A stretch of 64,000 nucleotides of DNA from Nemertoderma westbladi (GCA_032718475.1 JAUCBJ010002985.1:37533-101532), one strand, 5' to 3'. Positions 46,859 to 58,520 are shown, numbered from the stretch's first letter. Notes: generated from the sequence alone by a model not told the origin. Made by a program: numbers and translations.

Positions 46859-49800
46859 ATGGATAAAATAACAATATGTTGTTCATTCTGTCATATGAAT
46901 GTAACTAGACATAATTATTTACGCCACCTACGGTCACATTTTGAAGGTTATTCTTGTTTTAAGTGTCACGTCGTGACTTCATGCAGCGAAATTTGTAAAC
47001 GACATGAATCAACTACTGGTTGTAAAGAAATGGAGTTCCGTACCTATCAATTGACTTGTTCTACCTGTAATAAAGAGTATACATATGAGAATTATTTACG
47101 ACACGATTGTCACTTGAAATGTTACTACACAAGAAAGCGTAAATTTTCGCAACATAAAAATATATTATCCAGAAAAAAATTAAGGGTGGCTCTTGGTACA
47201 TGCGCAACAATTTTTACGCGGGAACAAGAAGCTCACGATAATCGTCTTGAAATTTATGTCCACGACCTCCCAACTTCTAGAGATTATCCCGATGTAGAAA
47301 CAGCATTAACGCAAATTCGAGGTAATATTCTTCAGTTAATATTAGATAGATTGAAAGAAATGAATGTTCTTAGACTGTGGTTAGGTCTAAATGTATTAAT
47401 GTACAGATCACATTTTTCAGAAGGCGAGCAATTGGAAACTTTTTATTTTAATTCTTCCGGTGGTGCTATTAATACTGTAGATTCATCACAAAGTTTTGAC
47501 ACATGGTTTGAGTATGTGGTGGAAAATATATTACAAAAAATAGCCATCTTTAACACACGTGGTTCAGGGTGGCGTATTAAATCTTTATTAAGGGTTGAAA
47601 TTAAATTAGCTGAATCTAAGTGTAGGTCGTTACTATATAAGGGGCATGGATATATGGAATTACCTAAGGCTCTATCAGGTAAAAATTGTACAATAAATAT
47701 ACAAACGGCTGATAATGACTGTTTCAAATGGGCTATTATAACCGCAAAATTTGGTAGCAAAGTGAAAAACAACAAACAGCTTACTTCGTCGTACAAAAAT
47801 TATATGAGTCATTTCATTTTTGACAACGGGAAAAATGATTATCCAACAGAGTGGCAGTTAGCGATTAAACTTTTTGAAAAACAAAATTCAAAATATATAA
47901 TTAATTTACTATGTTGGAATAACGACAACAAACGCACCCCTGTATCTATATTAAGACAACCTCCGTTTAGTAAAATTACACCTGATAAACAGTTATTAAA
48001 TATATTACTTGTAGTAAAAAATAACAATGTACCTAAACTGAATCATTATGTTAGCATAACTAACTTGAATCGATTGCTGAATACGAGAGCTCTTCATATC
48101 GGGAATAGGAAATATTGTGAAAGGTGTTTGGCTCATTTTTTTCGAGCGGAAGTTCTTCATCGACACCGTCTCGCATGCTACCAAGGAAGAAGTCAACGAG
48201 AGAAACTACCTAATAAAAAAAGAACACACATTAGTTTTACAAATTTAGATAGAACCTTAGCCCCATTGTTTGTCACCTACTTTGATATAGAATGTATCTT
48301 ACAACCTTCAGTTAATAATCAAATTATACAGGAGCATATACCGTGTGCTGTGAGTTATTTAATTGTTCCCAATACTGAATTAATTGATGCTCCAAAATGT
48401 CATTTGAAAACATTCGTAAAGTCAAATAATAATAATTGTATTCAAGATTTCTTAGATTCATTATATACTGATTTAACTGAATTATGTTGTTGGTCAGAAA
48501 TATACACTCATAAAACTATGTCATTTACTAATATTGATTTTGTAAATTTTGAACAAGCAAAATTTTGTTTCTATTGTAATGTTACTTTAAATAATAATAT
48601 AGGGAAAAACAGACATCATTCACATATTACAGGTAAATATATTGCGGCAGCCTGTAATAGTTGTAACCGAAGTTTATCATTGAAACGATACCTGTATGTA
48701 CTTTGCGGGCATAATTCCAGTAATTATGATATACATTGTATATTACAAACCGGATTTAGAGATAAGAAATACACAGATTGGGATATAAAGGTTATACCGA
48801 GAAATACAGAACGATATATTTAACTGAGTGCATTTATCCCAATTAAAAACACTTCTAAGAAAATTGAGTTACGTTTCTTAGACACATATCAATTTTTAAG
48901 CTTTTCTTTAAGTAATTTAGTTGAGTGTTCAACAAAGGATGTGGCGAGTCATGATAAAAGCTCAATTTTACCTATTACTCTACAAGAAATGAAATATTTT
49001 TATCCAAACTTGAATAACTCAACAATTAAACGGAAAGGAGTATTTCCATACGAGTACTTGACAGATATAAATAAATTTAATGATACTGGTTTGCCGTCTA
49101 TAAATAATTTTTTTAGTAACTTGAGTCAAAAAACATGCACAATTGAAGATTATAGGTTTGCGGAATTATCATGGGTACAATTCGACTGTATGAATCTCAA
49201 AGATTATCTTTTAGCCTATTTAAAACTCGATGTTTGTTTGCTTGCTGATATATTTGAGAATTTTAGGAATGTTTGTAAACAAAATTACGATTTAGAAGCG
49301 GTTTTTTACTGTAGTATCGCGTCATTTACCTATGATTGCGCACTAAAATATAATAAATGTAAAATAGAATTAATAAAGGATTATCAGACATATAGAGATT
49401 TTGAAAAATCAATTAGGGGTGGTGTTTCATTTTGTCGAAAGCATTATATAGAATCAAATATACCAGGAACAAGTACATATGATTCTACTAAGGAAGAATG
49501 CCATATTTTTAATATTGATTTCAACTCTTTATATTCTGGGAATTTAAGTAAAAAACTACCCACCTCACAATTCAAAGAAGTAAGTATTAAACACTTAGAG
49601 AATGCAATTCCAGAAAAACTAATCGAGTACTTGGTAGATTTAGACATTGATGGATCTACTGGATATTTTTTAATATGTGATTTAAATTATCCCAAAGCTA
49701 TTCACGATCAAACATTACAATTACCGTTAGCTCCAGAGCATTTAAGTATAAATGAATCAATGCTTTCGCCTTATATGAGGGAACAATTTAATAACTTATC

Positions 49801-50917
49801 GATACAAAGAGGTACCTCCTGTAAATATAGGATGCCTATACCAAAACTCTTGCTGACGCAATTTGATAAAGAATTTTATCATTTACATTTGAAACTGTTA
49901 AAATTTTATATAAAACATGGATTAATTGTTACTAAACTACATAAATTATATTCTTTTCAACAAGAATTTGTATTTAAAAATTACATCGATTTTAATATTA
50001 ATCAAAGGCGATTAGCAAAAAGTTACATTGAAACAGCTGTTGCGAAATTGCTTAATAATTCGTTATTTGGTAAATCAATAGAAAAGATAAGAGATCGATG
50101 TAACTTTCGTATCGCAAATAGCAATGATAAATGCGACCAATTGGTGAATCGTATTAATCATGAACAATTTATAATATACAATAATACATTATCGGGACAT
50201 TTATTAGTGAAAGACTCTGTAACTCTCGATAAGCCTATATTTATTGGTAGCACTATGTTGGACTTGGCTAAATTGGATATGTATGAGCTGTTTTACAATA
50301 AACTGCTACCTATTGAGAAAGAATTAAACTGCCGTATTGAAATTGCTGCATCAGATACGGACTCTTTAATAGGATGTTACTATAATACATCGCAGAATAA
50401 TTTTTTAAAAGCATTAATTAAAAATAATATTTTAGATACATCCAATTACCCTAAGGATCACCCTCTCTACAGCGATAAAAATAAATCGAGACTTTATTAC
50501 TGTAAAGATGAACTAGCTTCATGTGAAATTAAACAAGCAGTATTTTTAAGACCAAAATTATATTCAATTTTGGAATGGAATAACAAAAATATTTGTAGAG
50601 CAAAAGGTATTACAAGAGCTGTTGTGGAAACGAATATTACACATGAAGAATATTTAAAAGCATATAACTCAAATGAAGAAATAAAAAAAAACATATACAG
50701 ATTTCAATCTAAATTACATCGTATTTATACCTTAAAGCAAAATAAATTTGCACTCAGTAGCTTTGATGATAAACTTTATTGGGTTAATAAAAATCAATCA
50801 CTTCCTTGGGGGCACTATAAAACAAACCTCAAAAAACCTATAAAAATATCAAATATACCAATTTATGAAGAACCAAAAGACGATGGTGTTGATGATGAAT
50901 TATCAAATAGTAAATAA
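46859..50917 (+). pseudogene. Protein-primed family B DNA polymerase (pPolB), one internal stop
   Basis: 1,352 codons, a normal Polinton pPolB length, in one frame except for a TAA at 48,821-48,823 where element A encodes Ser (a single-base change). The N-terminus has C2H2-like zinc fingers (CSFCHMNVTRHNYLRHLRSH; further Cys/His pairs to residue about 90). Then comes the conserved pre-exonuclease block (RGSGWRIKSLLRVEI). ExoI YFDIEC is near residue 475, palm motif A FNIDFNSLYSG near 884, motif B LLNNSLFGK near 1064 and motif C SDTDSL near 1165. All are intact. It replicates the linear element by protein priming. The stop falls after the exonuclease start and would separate it from the palm. 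Confidence 0.92.
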
Positions 50918-51446
50918 AAATATAAGTTGTAAGCAGATCATTTATGGACTTAATTTAAAAGAATTAAAAAATCAATTGAATGGTAAAATTGTACTCAAAC
51001 CTAATCAGTTTATATATAAGGTATTTGGTGCAACCATATTAATGTTTACAAATGGACGAATAACAATTCTCGGTAGAAAATATAATTTTAATAAAGTGAA
51101 AAAGCATATATTCGAAAAAACAAACATTAATTTGATTTTTAAATCAATCAATTTGTGTACTTATATTTTTAGTATCGATACCGTAATTTATAGGTTACTT
51201 ATAAACAATATCGGGTTTTATGTTATATTTGATAATGTTAAACTAGAAATTTCAAACGAGCCCGAAATATTCAATAACTGTAAAGTCAGAATAAATAATA
51301 TTGTTGTTGTTTGCTGCTTCTACACTGGTAAATGTACATTAATGTGTTCCCCGTTTAAATTTCATATATATTATCCTATATTCAACAAACTGGTTAATAA
51401 TTTATTATTGTTTGGTGCGAGGGTTTTTGATGTAAAATATAATTAG
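50892..51446 (+). CDS. TBP-like (TATA-binding-protein fold) two-repeat protein
   Basis: 184 aa from the ATG at 50,892; the frame overlaps the end of pPolB by 26 nt. The chain falls into two similar halves. Half 1 (about 17-75): NLKELKN, then KPNQFIYKV, then ATILMFTNGRITILGRK. Half 2 (about 108-170): FYVIFDNVKLEI, then NEPEIFNNCKVRI, then VVVCCFYTGKCTLMC. Each follows the TBP repeat: YxPExF, then hhIF-x-x-GK-hhhTG, then a helix. The total matches the 180-residue TBP core. Element A has a decayed homologue reading YEPEIF. It could bind the element's promoters. Family assignment is by pattern only; the TBP intercalating Phe pairs are not clearly present. Confidence 0.6.
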   Translation: MMNYQIVNKNISCKQIIYGLNLKELKNQLNGKIVLKPNQFIYKVFGATILMFTNGRITILGRKYNFNKVKKHIFEKTNINLIFKSINLCTYIFSIDTVIYRLLINNIGFYVIFDNVKLEISNEPEIFNNCKVRINNIVVVCCFYTGKCTLMCSPFKFHIYYPIFNKLVNNLLLFGARVFDVKYN

Positions 51447-52207
51447 TGCGAGTGAAATTTATTGTTGTTGTTGTTGCTGTTTGGTGGTGGAGATTTTTAC
51501 TGTAAAATATATATTAAATTTGGCTGGAAAAAATTTATGAATATTTTTTTTTTTAAATCAACAACTAGTTGGGGGAAATTAACTAACTAACTAACTTCAG
51601 TAGAGCGATTGCTTGTAACACTCGAGTAGGCATAGTTTACTCAGCGGCCGTAGCTAGCTAGCTAGCTAACTAAGCATCGCAGCTCACGAGTGAGCTACAA
51701 TAGCGCATCTGTTACTTATGAGTGTGCGTGTGTGCGGCAGGCAACGCTAAGCTCGGTGAGAAAAGATTAGGGCTATGTGCTGGTATTCATAGTCAAAGAC
51801 GATGCCCTCCTATCTGTTACTAGTCTGTATACCGGTACATATTATTAAAACATCAGCTATGCATCTCCCTACATTCAGAATAGAACAACGAACAGAGCAT
51901 ATATCGCTAACTAATCTGCATGGGAAAGGTTTATGTTGTGCATTTTGTTAACTATGAGAATTTTGTAATCTAAACATCTGCGACCCTCTACAAAAATATA
52001 TATAAACTCAATTTTTCTAACAGTGAACTATAATTTTGTTTCCCTACCGTAAAATAAAAAAATAAATACCGGTATAGACTAGGCCTAACTTATCTTCATA
52101 TTTGAAAAAAAAAAAACTAACCTCAACAAACTTCAGTTCCAACAATCCTTCTCTATCAATCAACCAACATCCGTTCCGACATCCAACATCCAACACCAAC
52201 AATCAAG
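51447..52207. other. Non-coding sequence between TBP-like gene and 52,208 ORF
   Basis: No gene seen. It has short repeats (TTGTTGTTGTTGTTG, CTAGCTAGCTAGCTAACTAA) and an AAAATAAAAAAATAAATACC tract. No counterpart in element A. Confidence 0.45.
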
Positions 52208-52561
52208 ATGGCATTTTCTTTCATTGAAAATAGCGGCGACTGTTTATTAAAATTTGATGTTGATGGAGACGACCTTTATTTCACATCATTAAATGTAACT
52301 GAATTACATTTAAAAAATAACAACGGTGAAATAACAATAATGATTAAAAATAAAACCAGCGGCAGCCAAGGTCACCAAACCATATTGACGACCAATAAAA
52401 ACTTCAATTTAAACGTTAGAGTTCAACCTGGAGAAGCGCATCAGATAAGTTTGGACAATTATAGTAGGGGAGAGAACTGGGATGAACATGAAGATATAGC
52501 AGCAGCTCCAGTTCCAACACCAACTCTACTACTTCCATCTGATCCGAGAATACGTCAGTAG
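52208..52561 (+). CDS. Element B-specific hypothetical protein (117 aa)
   Basis: Unrecognised. The N-terminal 85 residues look like a small beta-rich domain (ENSGDCLLKFDVDGDDLYFT, then TELHLKNNNGEITIMIKN). The tail is Pro/Ala rich (AAAPVPTPTLLLPSDP). The ATG is in a good context (AAGATGG) after a CAACATCCAACACC leader. It lies between the convergent modules where element A has only repeats, so it may be an accessory gene gained by B or lost by A. Confidence 0.45.
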   Translation: MAFSFIENSGDCLLKFDVDGDDLYFTSLNVTELHLKNNNGEITIMIKNKTSGSQGHQTILTTNKNFNLNVRVQPGEAHQISLDNYSRGENWDEHEDIAAAPVPTPTLLLPSDPRIRQ

Positions 52562-53604
52562 ACTCGTACAGCAAGTAGACTCATAGGCCTATATAATTAG
52601 TCATGTGTGTTACCGGTATCAGTAGGTTTTTGTATTGTATTGTATATTTTATATTTTATATCTAATTAAAAAAAAGCGAATACATAAATAAACTAACTAT
52701 GTTTTATAGGCCTATAGGCCTATAACATGAAGTGAATGAATGAACTTGGGCGCGGTGAATTTTATATATTGCTAGCCACACCTTGTATCAATGTGCTAGG
52801 CGGCTTTCAGTTGAGGAGTAGTGATTAGGCCTATATGCCTAACCGAATGAAGGTGCGCCTAGTGTGAGTTCTAAAGGTTAACCGTAAACCATATTGGGTC
52901 AACATTCGAAAAAGGGGGCCGCATAAAGTTAACTATAGCTGTATAGGCTTGCCTATGCAACAGTAGTAGCCCACAGTAATGTAGATTAGACCAACCATAT
53001 TGGGTCAACATTCGAAAAAGGGGGCCGCATAAAGTTAACTATAGCTGTATAGGCTTGCCTATGCAACAGTAGTAGCCCACAGTAATGTAGATTAGACCAA
53101 TTAAAGTTGTAAACAGAAAATTGGAAGCATTCAAGTGTAATAGCCTAATCCTTAAATCGAAGAAACCTGCATGCCCTTGCTCTATCCAAGTATACAGTTA
53201 CAAGAGTGCTACAGTGCCGGTACCAGTAGGCCTATTGTTTGGTGGGCCCCTCTAATGCTGCATTCACGAACCCCCCATGTCGAGTTAATTTAATTTTATT
53301 ATTAGTAAGTAACGCTAAAGCGCTGTGGCTGCTGTCGGTGCACTCTAGAAGGGGGTGCCATTCTGCCGTTCTACAGTTTAGCGTTGTTGCTATATGTCTG
53401 TATGTGTGTAAAGTCAGCTACTGGTAGTTAAACTCTGATACAACAGCCGGCTACCGGTAGGTACGGTGTGTTTGTGAGTGTAAACTTAAGCCCTACACCT
53501 TCAGTCAAACTGAGATATAAAAAAATAGATTTTAATGTTTTTATTATTTTTATTGACATTAAAACAATTATATTATCCCATCACATTACATACTTAGAGT
53601 AAAC
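52562..53604. other. Non-coding gap between convergent modules of element B
   Basis: Contains GGCCTATAGGCCTATA motifs (about 52,700-52,722) and the 106-bp duplication at 52,889-53,100. No gene seen. Similarity to element A begins near 53,560. Confidence 0.5.
52889..53100 (+). repeat. 106-bp perfect tandem duplication
   Basis: 52,889-52,994 and 52,995-53,100 are identical as read (both start CCATATTGGGTCAACATTCG and end ATTAGACCAA). Exactness indicates a recent event or an assembly artefact. Confidence 0.85.
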
Positions 53605-54210
53605 CTACTGTACGAGTACATCTTCCACCGCAGTTATTTCTTTCTGTTTATCATCAGTGTCAGTTAAACGCTTTCTCACGAAAAATCGTTTCAATTCAAA
53701 CCCACCGACACGTTTTGCAGAGCAGTACCGCAGACAGTTATCCCTTGTGTTTAAGTGGAAAGCACATTTATTTTCTAGTGTAATAAATTGATCGTGGAAG
53801 CGACAGGGGGTTAAATAATTGTAATATCGCTGATATTGATATATCCACAATTTCTCCATCGAATTTGGTGCGAGAACATCAAGTTGGGAAACTAATATTG
53901 CCCGCTTCATCAACCCAAATACATGTATATTTTTTTTATATTTTAAATGTCTCTTCATGTACTTTTTAAAGTCATCTTGCGAAATGTCACCGTAATCCCA
54001 AGGTAAATGCGAAGTCATGTCCCGTAAATTGTTTATATGAGCTTTATCTAATGCTGATAACTTAATATTAGGTGGACCTTTAATTAAAAACGTCTTTACA
54101 TTAGTTTTGGTGTAATTAGAATCGAATATAGCAAATTCTTTAAATACTACCGGATATTCCTTATTGTCTATCGTATAATATTGAAAATCAACAAAAATAA
54201 TATTATCCAT
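53605..54210 (-). CDS. Conserved Polinton protein of unknown function (201 aa), element B
   Basis: Homologue of 8,217-8,819, open throughout, with the same N-terminal VDFQYY and KEFAIFD words and the C-terminal His/Cys cluster (CRFHDQF, CAFHLN, CLRYC). A few small in-frame indels separate the two copies. It marks the inner end of the near-identical virion module. Confidence 0.6.
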   Translation of the reverse strand: MDNIIFVDFQYYTIDNKEYPVVFKEFAIFDSNYTKTNVKTFLIKGPPNIKLSALDKAHINNLRDMTSHLPWDYGDISQDDFKKYMKRHLKYKKNIHVFGLMKRAILVSQLDVLAPNSMEKLWIYQYQRYYNYLTPCRFHDQFITLENKCAFHLNTRDNCLRYCSAKRVGGFELKRFFVRKRLTDTDDKQKEITAVEDVLVQ

Positions 54211-54241
54211 TTTATCTGATAAACAAAAGTTAAATGATTAA

Positions 54242-54694
54242 TTACAACGCTTGTTGGTTTATTTTATAATAATTAACAAGCCATTTATATAATATTATTT
54301 CATTTATTTCCACATTATTTGTAAACGCTCTCATTGGATAGTTTATATGAATTCGATTTACCAAGTAATAAAGACAGTATAATCCACATGTGGTCCTCCT
54401 GGGGTCTTGAAATTGTTTCCGGGTAGTACGCCATCTTGCTGAATTTTTCTCAAGCCATTCTTCGATACATCTGTTTGGATATTTTGGTCCGAATGAATTA
54501 AATAATTCAGCCTCATTATCTCGTATATATATAGCAATCCAATGAACCCCGGGTAGATGCTGTTTATCGGTGTTTACCATTAACCCATAATCTCTCCGTT
54601 TATTATTATCTAATTTAGGTAATTTGTTAGATGGAAACGCTCCCAAATAGTGACCACCCACTGGAAACATATCAAGGTCCTCTGTAGATAACAT
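54242..54694 (-). CDS. Adenain/Ulp1-type cysteine protease, element B (acid residue changed)
   Basis: 150 aa, colinear with the element A protease. H51, Q96 and C103 are kept (GVHWIAIY; QFQDP; TTCGLYC). Position 66 is Asn (ELFNSFG; codon at 54,497-54,499) where A has Asp. This position aligns with the acidic member of the adenain catalytic triad, so activity is probably reduced or lost. The frame is still open, in keeping with recent inactivation. Confidence 0.85.
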   Translation of the reverse strand: MLSTEDLDMFPVGGHYLGAFPSNKLPKLDNNKRRDYGLMVNTDKQHLPGVHWIAIYIRDNEAELFNSFGPKYPNRCIEEWLEKNSARWRTTRKQFQDPRRTTCGLYCLYYLVNRIHINYPMRAFTNNVEINEIILYKWLVNYYKINQQAL

Positions 54695-54696
54695 AC

Positions 54697-55949
54697 TTAA
54701 TCGATATGTATTTCTTTCCTGCTATTTAAACTTAATGATTGATCATAAATATTAAAAACAATTACATTTATGGTCTCAACCAACGGTTCGGCAAATCTTA
54801 ATTTTAATTGGCCGTTAGTATATATCGATGGTTGCGGATCTCTAACATAGCCGTCGGCGGTTAGGTCCCAGGATATGAGTGGGCAATTACCTAAGTAGGT
54901 TTCATGGTGTATTTTATTACCTCCATAACCGTTAATATATGTATTAATGTTTTTCATTAATTGAGTATACTCAAAAATGTATGTTCCATCTGTAAAATTA
55001 GGCTCGTATATTACACCACCTACTGGAAGACCGTCTACAATCAGTTCCGCGCGTCTAAGGTTAAAATGTTCAAATTTCAAGGGGTTACTAATTCATTCTC
55101 CCGAATATTATGCATTATTTGTTATAAAACCGATAATAACTAATTTGGGTTTTTTACCATCAAATATGTTTGTTTGGATGTAATTTGTGGTTTGTGCGGG
55201 AATAGTAAATATTGTAACCTCCTTTTTTTGGAATTGATATTCAATATCGTAACTCTCTAAACCTTTTAGGTGACTGCTTTCTATTACGGGATTAACCTCC
55301 ATTCTAGGGATTAGGATCTTTACTTCATCTAATTCTAACCGAAGATTTGTCACAGCGTTTGTGTTTGGAGTGATTTTAAAAATAAACGAATTTGATACTT
55401 TTCTAAAATGCATTCTTAAATCATACCCGGGTTGTATTATTTTAGTTTCAGTATCAAAATCAATTGTCAATCCACTTACAAATTGCATTTGTTTACTAAA
55501 GGCATCGCCAATAGGATGCGCACCAGGATCAATTTCATTTCCGTGTTCGGATAAAGGCTGATGAAAGCCACCCGCCCCCAGTAGCCCATTTTTAGATTCG
55601 TATGTTGTAAATAGTAAATTGGATTGTAGAAATAATGGTTATTGCTATTTTCAACCTGCTTCTCATTAAGGTCTATTTTAATATCACTCCACATAGTTCC
55701 AGCGGGGTAATTCAACATATAAATATGGGAGTTTTCAAGTCGTCTATCCCACCGTACAGTACATTTTGTAATTAATAACGCATCTTGCAGTTTCGTATAG
55801 AATTCATTGGATCTTGGTACAAGGAACGTGACTTCCCTAGACTCACTTCTGAGATTGGATACCGGGTAAATTGTTTCATAATGCTTTGCTTTAAATTCAG
55901 TCTGTATTGGCTGTGTAGAAAATAAATCTAATTCCTTAATAATTGACAT
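54697..55949 (-). pseudogene. Major capsid protein (double jelly-roll), frameshifted, element B
   Basis: The N-terminal start (ATG at 55,949) is preserved and lacks the stop found in A. The frame is lost near 55,625, where the NHYFY region runs out of frame. It is regained by about 55,488 and broken again at about 55,080-55,108, where a TAA lies within the NNAYSG motif region. Motifs NFTDGTYIFEY and RFAEPLVETINVIVF remain in the last part. It cannot give a whole capsid protein as it stands. Confidence 0.85.
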
Positions 55950-55951
55950 TA

Positions 55952-56804
55952 TTAAAAAATACTTTTTTCGCAGTGTTTCAGTTTGCCTTTTATTTTTCTC
56001 TTTTTACTACGTCGATGATGTATGTTCATAGACATTGGTCTAGTAGGTCGCTTTAAGTCTTTTTCTACAACCGATCTTGTGGATGGTTTCATTTTATTTA
56101 ATGCTTTATTAATAACCGTATTAGCCTGCTGATGTAAGACCCGCTTACCTTTTGGTATTACGTGTTGTCTCATAAATTTTGTGGTAAAAGGTAAAGGTTA
56201 GGTTCCACCTTGGTGTAGTGGTTGCATTGAATTCACATCTCCTGAAGGTCGTGGGTTCGATCCTCACATGGGCCAGGGCAGTTTTCGTTTCGGCACGAAT
56301 GCTTTAAAGGGACCAGCCAGGGCGCATCTCTGCCTTGCATCCTTAAGTGGTAGCTAAATGAGTACTGGAGTTTCCTCTGGGGAGTAAAGTTCTGGGGGGA
56401 CCGCACTGGAAATAAGTCGTCAGACTTTGTGCGTAATCCCTGGCCTAGTGGCCGAAGAAAATTTACTTTTTTACTTTTTTACTTTTTTAAAGCTTTTTGT
56501 AACACTTTTTTTTTGCTAATGGCTTACCAAATTTTTTCAATGTAGATAAAGCGTCTGTAAATATACCTTCCCCGTGTTGATTTGTTCGCAACATACCTCT
56601 ACGATAACGTTGAAAACGATGTTGTTTTAAGTTTGGACCAAATGCACCAATTTGTTGTCCGTAAGGGTCAATATATGAACCACCTCGAAAAACAGGAACT
56701 TGCGTCGAGCCTCTCATACTTCTACCACCTTTAAAAACAGCAAGATTAGAGTCTGCACCACCATATTGAGGTTCACTGTATCTTTGAAATAAATCGGAAT
56801 CCAT
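55952..56804 (-). pseudogene. Gly-rich basic pX-like gene split by a SINE, element B
   Basis: Homologue of 5,917-6,477. The N-terminal part (56,804 to about 56,489; PVFRGGSYIDPYGQ present) and the C-terminal part (56,173 to 55,952) are separated by the SINE at 56,196-56,488. The C-terminal part also has a 3-residue in-frame loss, and there are extra T residues near the junction. Confidence 0.85.
56196..56488 (+). mobile_element. tRNA-derived SINE (about 290 bp)
   Basis: The head has an A-box-like TGGTGTAGTGGT (56,211-56,222) and a B box GGTTCGATCC (56,254-56,263), 43 bp apart as in a tRNA gene. A unique body (GGACCAGCCAGGGCGCATC...; GGCCTAGTGGCCGAAG) follows, then a TTTAC/poly-T 3' end (ACTTTTTTACTTTTTTACTT). 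The insertion point is clear from the intact gene of element A. The short duplication (TAAAG-like) is uncertain. Confidence 0.85.
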
Positions 56805-56805
56805 T

Positions 56806-57652
56806 TTAATTTATTTTTTTAAAGTTTAAGGTAATTGAAGTTGTGCCGTATTCAAAATTCAAATCTTTTCCTTCTTTGTCTGTTATTTCAATATGAATGT
56901 ATGTTATCTTATATGATTTTTTCACAGGGATATAATGAATTGTATCCTTGACAAATTCTTTATTTATTACACTACCATATTTCACGTCATCAGGTATTGC
57001 GACACGACGAAGTAAGGCTAAACCAAAGTCATTAATATATTCATTTTCAATTATATTAGTAGTCACGTACATGTTCGATTTAGGTTCTGGAATAGAATTG
57101 GGTGGTTGAGGGCATAAAAATACCATCTGGTAAGCTTTTTCTTCATTTCCGATAACCTTTATTAAATAACCCTTTATATTATTTTTTGTCTTCAAAATAA
57201 TTTTAAAATTTGGATTTAAATTCGCGCCGAGATTATTTTCAGTAATTCCAAAATAATAGGCTAATTGTTGACCTATAAATAACTCTCGTACAGTTTTCCC
57301 TAAAATAAATTGCAACCTATTTTGCTGAGTATTTTCAACTATTTGTAATTTATCTTTCAACGCCCCAGTGTTAAAATAATCTATAATGTCATTGATACTG
57401 TAGAACAAACCGGATGGAAGTGTATCCTCAAAATTTTTTTTCCCTTTTTTTTAATAAAATAACATTCTCTACATTGTTATACATGGACGGTAATGTGGCT
57501 AAGTAAAATATACTTTTTATACCTACCACCCAGTTTTCGTTTGGATTTATAGGTAAGGCGCCGTGGAAATTGATCTGATAATTACTACCAGTATTACGAG
57601 GAAAATCAATTGGACAGGAGTTACTTGGTAGTCTAACGTAGAACTCATCCAT
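56806..57652 (-). pseudogene. Paralogous Polinton structural-type protein, frameshifted, element B
   Basis: Homologue of 5,068-5,915. The first part (57,652-57,428, MDEFYVRLPSNSC...) is joined to the second (57,408-56,806) across an A8-GGG-A8 tract (about 57,434-57,453), where seven A in the first run would keep frame. It retains the N-terminal stretch that A has damaged. The start overlaps the end of the upstream gene. Confidence 0.7.
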
Positions 57653-58520
57653 CACCACCACCACTGCGTATTAACTTAAGTGTTATAACAGTGCGACCAC
57701 CGTTGAAATTAATTAATTCACCTTGGCCGTCACATAAAGTAATTAAGATTGTTTTTAGTTTTTTATTCAACAACGGGTAATAGCAAATGCTCTCATATTC
57801 GTGATTAATATATTTTCGATTTAATTGTGTTAAAGGACAGGTTCTTAAGAGCGGAGCTAAAGCGTCACCAACAAATGAGCTCTTAATAATATCTGTATAT
57901 ATGAAGATAGTATCTTTATTACGAGTAATATTTGTGGGAGCCGGAAAATCTAAAATCCCAATTTCCGAAATTTTTGGTCCACTATAATTTAAAATTAATA
58001 TCGGCTGTTCTATATTGCTTAATTCATCCACTGTAGTGGTACTGTATATATCCCAATTCGGAATACTCAGATGATTCTGATCCAATAACGGTTTTAAGCC
58101 TAGAATTTGAATTAAATCACCGCGTAGACTTAATTGTATTTTTTTCAACTTTTTAGGAAATTTAAATTTAATTCTAGAATTATTTGTATTAAAAATGAAT
58201 TCGAAATCTCTATATTTCGCTTCAGAATTAAACAGTTTATTTATATCATCAATAATGACTTGAATAGAGCTATGCATACCAGGAAATAAATTGTATAATT
58301 TGGCATCTTTTGCATCTACCCCGATTGACAGCGAGATTTGAGTTTGCAGAGTAATATTACTGTATGTTGCTTGATATTGTATCTCTGCGAGTCCAATTTT
58401 AGAGTTTGGACCAATATATAATTCTTCGGCTAAATCAACAGTAAACTCGCTAGGGTTATTATTGGGGTAAGTGTTTAATGAGCTATCTGAAAGTAGAGTG
58501 ATATATGTATCTACAGCCAT
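57645..58520 (-). CDS. Conserved Polinton structural-type protein (291 aa), element B
   Basis: Intact homologue of 4,203-5,075 with the DTYITLLSDSS start and 'SKIGLAEIQYQATYSN' stretch. An (ATT)n run lies directly before its ATG (plus strand 58,521-58,533). Its 3' end (RSGGGDG) overlaps the following gene. Confidence 0.7.
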   Translation of the reverse strand: MAVDTYITLLSDSSLNTYPNNNPSEFTVDLAEELYIGPNSKIGLAEIQYQATYSNITLQTQISLSIGVDAKDAKLYNLFPGMHSSIQVIIDDINKLFNSEAKYRDFEFIFNTNNSRIKFKFPKKLKKIQLSLRGDLIQILGLKPLLDQNHLSIPNWDIYSTTTVDELSNIEQPILILNYSGPKISEIGILDFPAPTNITRNKDTIFIYTDIIKSSFVGDALAPLLRTCPLTQLNRKYINHEYESICYYPLLNKKLKTILITLCDGQGELINFNGGRTVITLKLIRSGGGDG

